Shown: piece after piece, positions 16,850 to 25,077 of the stretch
Layout of the letters: each line of letters opens with the position of its first letter
Numbering within the stretch: the first letter of the stretch is position 1
Assembly: GCA_964346355.1 (NCBI GenBank)
Contig: CAYFUH010000008.1
Location: forward strand, 1 to 58,124
Direction of reading: 5' to 3'
Source: UBA6115 sp964346355
GTDB lineage: Bacteria; Bacillota; Clostridia; Christensenellales; Aristaeellaceae
DNA: 58,124 nt
The notes under the pieces: generated by a model
Database searches by the model: none
Seen by the model: the letters and a program-made list of their open reading frames with translations, nothing else
Told to the model about the DNA's origin: nothing
Translations under genes and position numbers: made by a program

Positions 16850-17681
16850 ACCAGTTCTTGATTTGCGGCATGTCACCATGCAGTTTGGCGGCGTTGTAGC
16901 CGTGGATAACCTGTCCATGCACATCAACCGGGAGGAGATCGTCGCCCTCATCGGCCCCAACGGCGCCGGCAAGACAACGGCCTTCAACTGCATCACCGGC
17001 GTTTACACCCCCACCAACGGGCAGGTGTTTTATGAGGGCAGGCTGATTGTCAGCAACCAGCCCCAGGGTAAGATGAAGCAGCTCTACGCCGGTACACACA
17101 AAGAATTCCCCAAGGAAATTGTCGTGAACACCCCCGACAAAATCACCAAGTTGGGCGTCGCGCGGACCTTCCAAAACATCCGCCTGTTCAAGACGCAAAC
17201 GGTGTTTGAAAACGTGCTGATCGCCACCCACCTGCACAAAACCAGCAACCTGTTAACCGCTACCTTGCGCCTTAACCACAAAGAAGAGCGCCAGATGCGC
17301 GAGCACGCCCTTAACATGCTGGAGGCGGTTGGCCTGATAGACGTGAAGGACGAGTTGGCAACCTCCCTCCCCTACGGCAAACAGCGCAGGCTGGAAATTG
17401 CCAGGGCCTTAGCCACCAACCCGCGCCTGCTGCTGCTGGATGAGCCCGCCGCCGGCATGAACCCGCAAGAGACAGAGGCTTTGGGCCAGTTTATTGTGGG
17501 CATCCAAAAACGGTTTGAGCTCACCATCTTCCTCATTGAACATCATATGGACCTGGTGATGGACATCTCCGACCGCATTTATGTGATTGACTTTGGCCGT
17601 CAAATCGCGACCGGCATCCCAGAGGAGATCCAGGACAACCCGGATGTAATTACCGCGTATTTGGGGGTGTATGAAGAATGA
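16842..17681 (+). CDS. livG: Branched-chain amino acid ABC transporter ATPase LivG
   Basis: 279 residues from a GTG at 16842. Walker A is GPNGAGKTT, the Q-loop region is ARTFQNIRLF, and the Walker B is LLLLDEPAAGMNP, with a conserved EHHMDLVMDISDRI switch region. The signature loop reads LPYGKQRRLEIARALA, as in LivG proteins. I preferred GTG 16842 over earlier GTGs because GGAGAGGAGG lies 8 bases before it. It energises transport with LivF. Confidence 0.94.
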   Translation: MAEPVLDLRHVTMQFGGVVAVDNLSMHINREEIVALIGPNGAGKTTAFNCITGVYTPTNGQVFYEGRLIVSNQPQGKMKQLYAGTHKEFPKEIVVNTPDKITKLGVARTFQNIRLFKTQTVFENVLIATHLHKTSNLLTATLRLNHKEERQMREHALNMLEAVGLIDVKDELATSLPYGKQRRLEIARALATNPRLLLLDEPAAGMNPQETEALGQFIVGIQKRFELTIFLIEHHMDLVMDISDRIYVIDFGRQIATGIPEEIQDNPDVITAYLGVYEE

Positions 17682-18430
17682 GTTTGTTGACAGTGACGGA
17701 TCTTCAGGTCTCCTACGGCGGGATTGAAGCGCTCAAGGGCATCTCCTTTACAGTGGAAGCCGGACAGATTGTCACCTTAATTGGCGCAAACGGCGCGGGC
17801 AAATCTACCACCTTGCGGGCCATTTCCGGTCTTGTTCCCATCAAGGCAGGCGGCATCAGCTTTGATGGACGGGAAATCACCTCCCTGGTTACCTCCAACA
17901 TCGTGGAAGAAGGCATTGTGATGGTGCCGGAGGGGCGGCGGGTCTTCCCCAACCTGACGGTGCTTGAAAACCTGCTGATTGGCGCCTACCTGCGCAAAAA
18001 CCAGGCGGAAATCAATAACACGATTGAGTATGTGTATGAGCGTTTCCCAAGGCTCAAGGAGCGCCACTGGCAATTGGCGGGCACCCTCTCTGGCGGTGAG
18101 CAGCAGATGCTGGCGGTTGGCCGCGCGCTGATGGCCCGGCCCCGGCTGATCATGATGGATGAGCCCTCGCTGGGTCTGGCGCCCCTGGTGGTAAAGGACA
18201 TCTTCCAAATCATCCAGCGGCTGCGGGAGGAAGGCATCACCATCCTCCTGATTGAACAAAACGCCAACGCCGCCCTGCACGCGGCGGACTACGGCTATGT
18301 GCTGGAAACCGGGCGCATTACCATGGAGGACACCGGCGCCGCCCTCCTGAATAACCAGAAGGTGCGCGACGCCTACTTGGGCCAAGCCCGTAAGCGCAAA
18401 ACAAGGGCTGTGCCCACGCCTGAGGCTTGA
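17678..18430 (+). CDS. livF: Branched-chain amino acid ABC transporter ATPase LivF
   Basis: 250 residues. Walker A GANGAGKSTT, signature LSGGEQQMLAVGRALM, Walker B LIMMDEPSLGLAP and the LivF-typical VPEGRRVFPNLTVLENL are all present. It starts within an ATGA overlap with livG, so the two are translationally coupled. It is the last gene of the liv operon and is followed by a strong terminator. Confidence 0.95.
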   Translation: MSLLTVTDLQVSYGGIEALKGISFTVEAGQIVTLIGANGAGKSTTLRAISGLVPIKAGGISFDGREITSLVTSNIVEEGIVMVPEGRRVFPNLTVLENLLIGAYLRKNQAEINNTIEYVYERFPRLKERHWQLAGTLSGGEQQMLAVGRALMARPRLIMMDEPSLGLAPLVVKDIFQIIQRLREEGITILLIEQNANAALHAADYGYVLETGRITMEDTGAALLNNQKVRDAYLGQARKRKTRAVPTPEA

Positions 18431-18453
18431 GCCAACCAAAAACCCATGATAGC

Positions 18454-18486
18454 AGGGTGAAGGCGAACATCCTTCACCCTTTTTGT
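18454..18486 (+). terminator. Terminator of the liv operon
   Basis: A perfect 10-bp stem, AGGGTGAAGG with CCTTCACCCT, 7-base loop, then five T. Confidence 0.93.
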
Positions 18487-18495
18487 GAACGCAAA

Positions 18496-18524
18496 TTGTA
18501 ATTTGAAGGGCTTATGGATATAAT
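18496..18524 (+). promoter_or_regulatory. prmA operon promoter
   Basis: TTGTAA (18496-18501), 17-base spacer, perfect TATAAT (18519-18524), 27 bases before the prmA ATG. Confidence 0.7.
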
Positions 18525-18551
18525 CCGTTTGAAAACGTATGAGGTGTTATC

Positions 18552-19484
18552 ATGGATTGGATTGAAACAAGTGTGACCACAACCACCGGCGCATCCGATG
18601 CGCTGTCGGAACTATTGATGCGCTACGGCGCAAAAGGTACGCAGATTTTGGACCGTATGGACATCCCCCAAAAGGAGGACTGGACAGGCTTTGGGGAGAT
18701 GTACGGCGAGGACATGAAAGCCAGGATGCCCGAAGAGGTAACGGTCAAAGCCTGGTTTAAAAGCCCTGAGGACGCGGTGCAGGCGCAATTTGCTGTGCAA
18801 AGCCTGAAAAACCTGGCTGGCTTTGACGCGGGCAGCCTGAAGTTTTCACAGACACAGGTAAGGGATGAGGACTGGGCGGAAAACTGGAAGCAATTCTACA
18901 AGCCCATGCGGGTGGGTAAGCGCCTGATTATTCGCCCGATGTGGGAGGCGTATGAACAAAAACCGGACGACCTGGTGATTGACATGGACCCGGGCATGGC
19001 CTTTGGCACCGGCAACCACGAGACCACCCGCCTGTGCATGGCGATGATTGAACGGCATTATCGGGGCGGGCGCGCGCTGGACATCGGCACCGGCTCCGGC
19101 ATTCTGGCAATCACGCTTGCCAAACTGGGCGCGAAGGAGGTCACCGCGGTGGACATCGACCCCATTGCTGTGAGCGCGGCGCGGGAAAATGCCGCGCGCA
19201 ATCAATTGGGTCAAACCATCAACGTAATCCAGGGCGATCTGGCGAAGGATGTCCGCGGGCAGCATGCCTTTGTCTGCGCCAATATCTTAGCCGATGTCAT
19301 TATCAATTTAAGGGACGCCCTGCCGCCTTTACTCGCTGAGGACGGCTTGTTCCTGGCCTCTGGCATCATCAAAGACCGCGAGCAGGATGTGCTGCGCGCG
19401 TATGAAGAAGCAAGCTATGACTTACTTGACAGGCTGGCGGAGGGCGAATGGGTCGCCCTGCTGTTTGGGAACCATCATGCCTGA
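18552..19484 (+). CDS. prmA: Ribosomal protein L11 methyltransferase
   Basis: 310 residues. PrmA methylates lysines and the N-terminus of ribosomal protein L11 using SAM. The N-terminal substrate domain (MDWIETSVTTTTGASDALS) is followed by the linker motif DEDWAENWKQFYKP and the class I methyltransferase domain with DPGMAFGTGNHETT, ALDIGTGSGILAI and AVDIDPIAV. A GAGG ribosome site precedes the ATG. rsmE starts inside its last codons, so the two are coupled. Confidence 0.96.
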   Translation: MDWIETSVTTTTGASDALSELLMRYGAKGTQILDRMDIPQKEDWTGFGEMYGEDMKARMPEEVTVKAWFKSPEDAVQAQFAVQSLKNLAGFDAGSLKFSQTQVRDEDWAENWKQFYKPMRVGKRLIIRPMWEAYEQKPDDLVIDMDPGMAFGTGNHETTRLCMAMIERHYRGGRALDIGTGSGILAITLAKLGAKEVTAVDIDPIAVSAARENAARNQLGQTINVIQGDLAKDVRGQHAFVCANILADVIINLRDALPPLLAEDGLFLASGIIKDREQDVLRAYEEASYDLLDRLAEGEWVALLFGNHHA

Positions 19485-20178
19485 TTTTTTCGCGGAGGAG
19501 ATCATCAACCAAACCGCTATTCTCTCAAAGGAGGACAGCCACCACGCCCTGCGCGTGTTGCGGCTTGCGCCCGGGCAAACCATCCGCGTGAGCGTCAACA
19601 CCAAGCGCTATGAGGCGACGCTTGAGGTGAACAACCAATCCGCCATCGCGCGCATCACACGGGAAATACAAAGCAGCGAGGCGAAGACGCGCATCACCCT
19701 GTACCAAGGGTGGCCCAAGGGCGATAAAATGGACCAGATTGTGCGCCAGGCAACAGAATTGGGCGTGCACGCCATAATCCCCTGCCTGTTTGCGCGCTGT
19801 GTGGCAAGGCCGGAGCAGGCACACAAACGGCTGGAGCGCTTGAACAAAATCGCACGGGAGGCGGCCATGCAATCCGGGCGCACGATAATCCCGGCGGTGG
19901 AGGATGTGCTTGATTTTTCCAGCCTGCGCAAACGCCTTGCGCAGCATGAGCAGGCACTGGTCCCCTATGAGCTGGCGCGTGACGCCACCATCAACAGCAC
20001 TTATCACGGCGCGCGGGATATCGCCCTTGTGATCGGGCCGGAAGGCGGGTTCACAGAGGAAGAAATCCACCGTTTGCCTGCTGATGCTGTCACCTTGGGC
20101 CCACGCATCCTGCGCACGGAGACGGCGGGCATCGCGGCCATCGCCATCATTTTAGCGCTGTCTGATGATTTTACATAA
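19477..20178 (+). CDS. rsmE: 16S rRNA (uracil-1498-N3)-methyltransferase RsmE
   Basis: 233 residues. RsmE is a SPOUT (knotted) methyltransferase acting on U1498 of 16S rRNA. Visible motifs are YQGWPKGDKMDQIVRQATELG in the centre, and VIGPEGGFTEEE plus LGPRILRTETAGIAAI in the C-terminal knot. The ATG at 19477 overlaps the prmA end by 8 bases and gives the usual N-terminus MPDFFAEE. prmA-rsmE-mtaB is a common Firmicutes arrangement. Confidence 0.95.
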   Translation: MPDFFAEEIINQTAILSKEDSHHALRVLRLAPGQTIRVSVNTKRYEATLEVNNQSAIARITREIQSSEAKTRITLYQGWPKGDKMDQIVRQATELGVHAIIPCLFARCVARPEQAHKRLERLNKIAREAAMQSGRTIIPAVEDVLDFSSLRKRLAQHEQALVPYELARDATINSTYHGARDIALVIGPEGGFTEEEIHRLPADAVTLGPRILRTETAGIAAIAIILALSDDFT

Positions 20179-20190
20179 GGAAAGAGCAGA

Positions 20191-21474
20191 TTGAAAACAG
20201 TTTCGTTTTATACCCTGGGCTGTAAAGTCAACCAGTATGACGCCCAGGCCATGAAGGAAAGCTTTGTGAGGGCTGGTTATACGACCCGTCCCTTTGGGGA
20301 GCCTGCGGATGTCAATGTCATCGTCACCTGTGTGGTGACCGCGGTGGGCGAGCAAAAAAGCAGGCAGATGCTGCACCGTGTGTTACGCGAGCAGCCGGGC
20401 AGCCAGGTTATCGCGGCGGGCTGCCTGGCGCAAAAGGACGCGGATAAATTGAAGGATTTGGGCGTCCGGCTGATTATCGGCAACCAGCACCGGGAGCATG
20501 TGGTGGACCTTTTGCATGAAGCAATCCGTGACAAAGCGCAGATCTGCGCTGTGGAGGATGTGCGCAGCATCCCCTTTGAGGAACTGACCATTAGCCATCA
20601 GGATGGCCGCACCCGCGCGGTGATGAAGATTCAGGAAGGCTGTGACCGGTTCTGCGCCTACTGCATTATCCCCCATGTACGCGGCGGCATCCGCTCCAGG
20701 ACGCCGGATGCCATCCATGCCGAAGCCAAACGGCTGGTGGCTGCCGGCTACCAGGAAATCATCCTGACGGGCATCCATTTAACCAGCTATGGCAAGGATT
20801 TGGATGGCCCCCGTTTAATGGACGCCATCCGCGCGGCAGCGGTATCCGGATTGCCCCGGCTGCGGCTGGGTTCCCTGGAACCTGTCATCGCGAACCAGAG
20901 CTTTGTGGACCAGCTGGCTGAGATATCCAGTATTTGCCCGCAGTTTCACCTCTCGCTGCAATCCGGGTCTGACACTGTGCTTGGGCGTATGCGCCGGCGC
21001 TACACCGCTCAGGATTACCTGGAGGCAGCCAGGCGGCTGCAGCGCGCCTTCCCGGATTGCGCGCTGACAACAGATGTATTGGTCGGCTTCCCCGGCGAAA
21101 GCGAAGAAGAGTTCTTGCAGACGCTTTCCTTTTGCGAGGAAGTGGGCTTTGCCAAGATGCATATCTTCCCCTACAGCAAAAGGGCCGGGACAGCTGCCGC
21201 CCGCATGCCGGGACAGCTAAGCCGCGCGGTCAAAACCGAGCGCGCCCGTTTAATGGCCCAGTTGGATGATCGCATGTCCATCGCCTACCGTGAACGCATG
21301 GTGGGCAGCGTCCAGCCCGTCTTGTTTGAAACCATACTGCCAGACGGCATCACCGAAGGGCAGACGCCCCAAGCCATCTCGGTTTTTGCAAGCGGTGTAA
21401 AGCCAGGTGAGATCCGTAACATCCGTCTGATTGGCCTGCATCAATCCGGCATGAAGGGCGAGGTAATTGGGTAA
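20191..21474 (+). CDS. mtaB: tRNA (ms2t6A37) methylthiotransferase MtaB
   Basis: 427 residues from a TTG codon with AAGGAAAGAG upstream. Radical-SAM methylthiotransferase that adds a methylthio group to t6A37 in tRNAs reading ANN codons. The N-terminal UPF0004 domain starts TLGCKVNQYDAQAM. The radical-SAM cysteines lie in EGCDRFCAYCIIPHVRGGIRS, and the signature SLQSGSDTVLGRMRRRYT follows. A C-terminal TRAM-like segment is short. One N-terminal [4Fe-4S] region reads VTCVVTAVGEQKSRQ, where relatives usually have TCTVT; the cysteine is kept. Confidence 0.94.
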   Translation: MKTVSFYTLGCKVNQYDAQAMKESFVRAGYTTRPFGEPADVNVIVTCVVTAVGEQKSRQMLHRVLREQPGSQVIAAGCLAQKDADKLKDLGVRLIIGNQHREHVVDLLHEAIRDKAQICAVEDVRSIPFEELTISHQDGRTRAVMKIQEGCDRFCAYCIIPHVRGGIRSRTPDAIHAEAKRLVAAGYQEIILTGIHLTSYGKDLDGPRLMDAIRAAAVSGLPRLRLGSLEPVIANQSFVDQLAEISSICPQFHLSLQSGSDTVLGRMRRRYTAQDYLEAARRLQRAFPDCALTTDVLVGFPGESEEEFLQTLSFCEEVGFAKMHIFPYSKRAGTAAARMPGQLSRAVKTERARLMAQLDDRMSIAYRERMVGSVQPVLFETILPDGITEGQTPQAISVFASGVKPGEIRNIRLIGLHQSGMKGEVIG

Positions 21475-21513
21475 GTTGGTAGTAAAGAGTATTTGCGCAA
21501 GGAGGCGTTTTTG

Positions 21514-21858
21514 ATGAATGATTGTCTGTTTTGCAGGATTATCAGCGGGGACATCCCAGCTGAAACCATCTATGAAAACGAGCAGGTGCTGGCCTTTCGG
21601 GACATCAGCCCGCAAGCCAAGGCGCATGCCCTGATCATTCCCAAACAGCACCTGGACAGCTTAATTGACCTGGGTAAGGCGGAGGACAGCCTGCTGGCTG
21701 GCTTGCTGCGCGCGGCACAGGAGGTGGCGAAGGTGCTGGGGATTGACCAAAGCGGCTACCGCCTGGTATCCAACTGCGGCGCGGATGCCCGTCAAAGCGT
21801 TCACCACCTGCACTTCCATGTGCTGGGCGGCGAAACGCTGAGCGACCGCATGGTCTAA
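21514..21858 (+). CDS. HIT family (HinT-like) nucleotide hydrolase
   Basis: 114 residues, the size of HinT. The histidine triad is HHLHFHVLGG near the C-terminus and the N-terminus has CLFCRIISGDIPAETIYE. HinT proteins hydrolyse AMP-lysine and other purine phosphoramidates. The ATG at 21514 was chosen for its AAGGAGG ribosome site; an upstream in-frame start is not needed. It closes the prmA operon. Confidence 0.94.
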   Translation: MNDCLFCRIISGDIPAETIYENEQVLAFRDISPQAKAHALIIPKQHLDSLIDLGKAEDSLLAGLLRAAQEVAKVLGIDQSGYRLVSNCGADARQSVHHLHFHVLGGETLSDRMV

Positions 21859-21867
21859 ATGATTGAC

Positions 21868-21901
21868 GAAAAGCCAGGAGATTTGCCCTGGTTTTCTTTT
21901 T
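21868..21901 (+). terminator. Terminator of the prmA-HIT operon
   Basis: GAAAAGCCAGG pairs with CCTGGTTTTC with one bulged G, followed by TTTTT. Confidence 0.75.
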
Positions 21902-21903
21902 GC

Positions 21904-21932
21904 TTGTGCATCATGCCGCTTAGGGGTATAAT
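21904..21932 (+). promoter_or_regulatory. cggR operon promoter
   Basis: TTGTGC (21904-21909), 17-base spacer, perfect TATAAT (21927-21932). Predicted +1 is near 21939. Confidence 0.7.
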
Positions 21933-21939
21933 ATCCCAG

Positions 21940-21959
21940 GCGGGCAAAATTTGCCCCGC
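21940..21959 (+). promoter_or_regulatory. Inverted repeat just downstream of the cggR promoter, possible CggR operator
   Basis: GCGGGCAAA (21940-21948) and TTTGCCCCGC (21950-21959) form a near-perfect palindrome starting at the predicted +1, a natural place for autorepression. Binding by CggR is inferred from position only. Confidence 0.4.
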
Positions 21960-21977
21960 ATGGAAAGGACACACGGA

Positions 21978-23015
21978 TTGCAAGACATTACCTGGGCTAC
22001 CTTAAAGCGCATTGCCGCCAGCCAGGTGGAGGAAATCTACCAGCGCGCGCAGTTGATGGAGCGCATACACGCCATCGGCCCTGTTGGCCGGCGGACTTTG
22101 GCTGCCTCCATGCAGCTGTCTGAGCGCGAAGTGCGCGCGGCGGCGGAAGCCTTGAAGGAAGAAGGCCTGATTGTGCTGAACACCACTGGCATGCTGCTGT
22201 CTGAGGACGGCTTAAAACTGCTACCGGAGGTGCGCGCCTTGTGCCGCAACATCAGCGGCCTGTTTGACCTTGAAAGCCAGCTGAAAGAAAAACTGAACAT
22301 CTCCCGCCTGTCCGTTGTCCCCGGCAACGCGGATGAGGACCGGATGGTTTTGCTGGATCTGGGCCGGGCTACTGCGCAGTTTTTGCACCAGGTGGTGACG
22401 GACAACATGATCATCGCCGTATCCGGCGGCAGCACCATGAGCGAAGTCGCCCGCGCGATGACACCGATACCCGGTGCGGTGATGGTGGTGCCTGCCCGCG
22501 GCGGCTTTGGCCGCATGGCGCAGATGCAGGCGGATGCCGTCGCCAGTGAGCTGGCGCAGCACATCGGCGGAGATTACCGGCTGATGCACCTGCCGGAGGG
22601 CATGGACTCGGACACCTTGAGCAAAGCAGCCAAGCTGCCCGGCGTGCGCGCGACGCTGGCCTTGATGCGCAACGCGGATGTCATCCTCTACGGCGTTGGC
22701 AGGGCGGATGACATGGCGCAGCGGCGCGGCTTCTCCCTCTCCCTGCGGCGGCAATTGCTGCGCGAAGGCGCGGTAGGTGAGGCGCTGGGCGATTTTTTTG
22801 ACCTGTCCGGCAAGGTCATCCACCAAAGCCCTTCCCTCTCCTCAGAGCTGGGCACTGGCAAGCAGGGCTCCGTCAGCATCATGGCGGCTGCCGGCCAGCG
22901 CAAAGCAGAAGCGGTTTTAGCCGCTGTACGTTGGCATCCCCCCTGGGCCCTTGTTGTTGATGAAGGCCTTGGGCTTGCGATATTGGACCTGATTGACACT
23001 GTAACCCCAAATTGA
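21978..23015 (+). CDS. cggR: Central glycolytic genes regulator CggR (SorC/DeoR family)
   Basis: 345 residues from a TTG with GGAAAGGA upstream. The N-terminal winged helix-turn-helix (MERIHAIGPVGRRTLAASMQLSEREVRAAAEALKEE region, residues about 22-60) is very close to B. subtilis CggR (RLTEPIGRRSLSASLGISER). The C-terminal half is the SorC sugar-phosphate-binding domain with DLGRATAQFLHQVV and AVSGGSTMSEVA. CggR represses lower glycolytic genes and is released by fructose-1,6-bisphosphate. It leads the pgk-tpiA-gpmI operon; the usual gapA between cggR and pgk is missing here. Alternative starts at 21951 and 21960 are possible. Confidence 0.92.
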   Translation: MQDITWATLKRIAASQVEEIYQRAQLMERIHAIGPVGRRTLAASMQLSEREVRAAAEALKEEGLIVLNTTGMLLSEDGLKLLPEVRALCRNISGLFDLESQLKEKLNISRLSVVPGNADEDRMVLLDLGRATAQFLHQVVTDNMIIAVSGGSTMSEVARAMTPIPGAVMVVPARGGFGRMAQMQADAVASELAQHIGGDYRLMHLPEGMDSDTLSKAAKLPGVRATLALMRNADVILYGVGRADDMAQRRGFSLSLRRQLLREGAVGEALGDFFDLSGKVIHQSPSLSSELGTGKQGSVSIMAAAGQRKAEAVLAAVRWHPPWALVVDEGLGLAILDLIDTVTPN

Positions 23016-23037
23016 ATTGTTTGAAGGAGGAACCCCC

Positions 23038-24219
23038 ATGAAAAAAACCGTCCGCGATGTTGACCTGAAAGGTAAAAAAGTCCTGGTCCGCGTTGATTTT
23101 AACGTGCCCATGGATGAGAACAAGAACATCACCGATGAAAACCGGATCGTCGGCGCGCTACCCACCATCCGTCATTTGGTGGAGCATGGCGCGAAAGTGA
23201 TCCTGTGCAGCCACCTGGGCCGCCCCAAGGGCGAAGTGAACCCGAAGTATTCCTTGGCCCCGGTCGCCAAAAGGTTGGGTGAATTGCTGGGTCAGGACGT
23301 CAAAATGGCGAAGGACGTCATTGGCGAGGACGCGGACGCCATCGTCGCCTCCTTAAAGGAAGGCGAGGTCGCGCTGCTGGAGAACCTGCGCTTCCACAAG
23401 GAAGAGGAAAAGAACGTGGAGGAGTTTGCGAAGAAGCTGGCTTCCTACGCTGACCTGTATGTGAATGACGCCTTTGGCACCGCGCACCGCGCGCATGCCA
23501 GCACCGAGGGCGTAGCCCACTTCCTGCCCGCTGTCTCCGGCTTTTTAATTGAAAAGGAGCTGCAGTTCATGGGCAAGGCGCTGGACAACCCGGACCGCCC
23601 CTTTGTTGCCATCCTGGGCGGCGCCAAGGTCTCGGACAAACTGGGCGTCATCAACAACCTGCTTGAGAAGGTGGACACCTTGATCATCGGCGGCGGCATG
23701 GCCTATACCTTTACCGTGGCCGGCGGCGGCGAGGTGGGAAACAGCCTGCTTGAGAAGGACAAGGTGGACTATGCCCGAGAGATGATGGCAAAGGCCAAGG
23801 AAAAAGGCGTCAAGCTGCTGCTGCCCATTGACACCGTGATTGCCGACAAATTTGACAATGACGCGATCACCAAGGTGGTCCCCACCGGCGAGATTCCGGA
23901 GGGCTGGCAGGGCCTGGACATCGGGCCTGAAACCATCAAGCTGTTCACCGATGCCATCAAAAGCGCCAAGACGGTGGTCTGGAATGGCCCCATGGGCGTG
24001 TTTGAGATGCCCGCCTTCGCCGAAGGCACCCAGGCGCTTGCCAAGGCGTTGGCGGAAAGCGATGCCACCACCATCGTGGGCGGCGGTGACTCCGCGGCGG
24101 CTGTGACCCAAATGGGCTTTGCCGACAAGATCAGCCATATTTCCACCGGCGGCGGTGCCTCCCTGGAGTTCCTGGAGGGCCTGGTGCTGCCCGGTGTTGC
24201 GGCGCTCAACGACAAATAA
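23038..24219 (+). CDS. pgk: Phosphoglycerate kinase
   Basis: 393 residues. Makes ATP and 3-phosphoglycerate from 1,3-bisphosphoglycerate. The N-terminal signature VLVRVDFNVPMDENKNITDE and the ATP-lobe motifs GGAKVSDKL, WNGPMGVFE and GGGDSAAAV are intact. The ATG at 23038 follows AAGGAGG at ideal spacing, 22 bases after the cggR stop. Confidence 0.98.
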   Translation: MKKTVRDVDLKGKKVLVRVDFNVPMDENKNITDENRIVGALPTIRHLVEHGAKVILCSHLGRPKGEVNPKYSLAPVAKRLGELLGQDVKMAKDVIGEDADAIVASLKEGEVALLENLRFHKEEEKNVEEFAKKLASYADLYVNDAFGTAHRAHASTEGVAHFLPAVSGFLIEKELQFMGKALDNPDRPFVAILGGAKVSDKLGVINNLLEKVDTLIIGGGMAYTFTVAGGGEVGNSLLEKDKVDYAREMMAKAKEKGVKLLLPIDTVIADKFDNDAITKVVPTGEIPEGWQGLDIGPETIKLFTDAIKSAKTVVWNGPMGVFEMPAFAEGTQALAKALAESDATTIVGGGDSAAAVTQMGFADKISHISTGGGASLEFLEGLVLPGVAALNDK

Positions 24220-24231
24220 TACATGCTTACA

Positions 24232-24262
24232 GCCCGCCTGGCCGAAAGCGGCATGGGCGGGC
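24232..24262 (+). other. Hairpin in the pgk-tpiA gap
   Basis: GCCCGCC (24232-24238) pairs with GGCGGGC (24256-24262) and encloses a small GGCCGAAAGCGGC hairpin. There is no U-tract, so an mRNA processing or stability element is more likely than a terminator. Confidence 0.5.
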
Positions 24263-24292
24263 CATTTTCAAAGAATACGAGGAGGAACACAC

Positions 24293-25042
24293 ATGCGTAC
24301 ACCTGTTATTGCCGGCAACTGGAAGATGAACAAAGGCCCCGCTGAGGCGGTTGAATTAATCAATGAACTCAAGCCCCTGGTGAAGGACGCGAAGGCCACC
24401 GTGGTGGTCTGTGTACCGGCCATTGATATCCCCGCCGCCAAAAAGGCGCTGAAGGGCAGCAAAATTAAGCTGGGCGCGCAAAACGTGCACTTTATGGAAT
24501 CAGGCGCCTACACGGGCGAGCTGTCCGCCAGCATGCTCAAGGAAGCGGGCGTGGAATATGTCATCATCGGCCACAGCGAGCGCCGGCAGTATTTTGCCGA
24601 GACAGATGAAACCGTCAACCTGCGCGTGAAAGCGGCGGTCGCTGGCGGCTTAATCCCCATCATTTGCGTGGGCGAGAAAAAAGAGCAGCGCGAGGCGGGC
24701 TATACCGACGCGTTGGTCGCCTACCAGACCTTGATCGCGCTGACTGGCTTAAGCGATGACGAGATCAAAAAAGTAATCATCGCCTATGAACCGGTTTGGG
24801 CCATCGGCACCGGCCTCACCGCTACGGATGAGCAAGCCAATGAGACCATCGGCGTCATCCGCGAAGCCATCCGCGCCAAATACGGCAAACGTGTCAGCGA
24901 CAAGGTGCGCATCCAGTACGGCGGCAGCATGAACCCCAAGAACGTGAAAGGCCTGATGGCCCAGCCGCAGATTGACGGCGGGCTCATCGGCGGCGCGTCC
25001 CTGAAGGCTGAAGATTTTGCCAAGGTCGTGCATTTTGAATAA
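24293..25042 (+). CDS. tpiA: Triosephosphate isomerase
   Basis: 249 residues. Interconverts dihydroxyacetone phosphate and glyceraldehyde 3-phosphate. AGNWKMNKG holds Asn and the catalytic Lys, IIGHSERR the catalytic His, and YEPVWAIGTG the catalytic Glu and the flexible loop. The ATG at 24293 has GGAGGAACAC upstream and gives the normal N-terminus; a longer frame reaching back into pgk is spurious. Confidence 0.98.
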   Translation: MRTPVIAGNWKMNKGPAEAVELINELKPLVKDAKATVVVCVPAIDIPAAKKALKGSKIKLGAQNVHFMESGAYTGELSASMLKEAGVEYVIIGHSERRQYFAETDETVNLRVKAAVAGGLIPIICVGEKKEQREAGYTDALVAYQTLIALTGLSDDEIKKVIIAYEPVWAIGTGLTATDEQANETIGVIREAIRAKYGKRVSDKVRIQYGGSMNPKNVKGLMAQPQIDGGLIGGASLKAEDFAKVVHFE

Positions 25043-25077
25043 TCAATTCGCCAGGTTGCTGGCATCAAGGAGAAAAT

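Noticed and set aside
15767..16996. 409-codon open frame opposite livM/livG
   Set aside because: Antisense shadow of two clear transporter genes; composition is His/Gln-rich with no recognisable domain.
24119..24292. Longer tpiA start inside pgk
   Set aside because: The extension is an out-of-frame reading of the pgk end; the ATG at 24293 has a strong ribosome site and the normal N-terminus.
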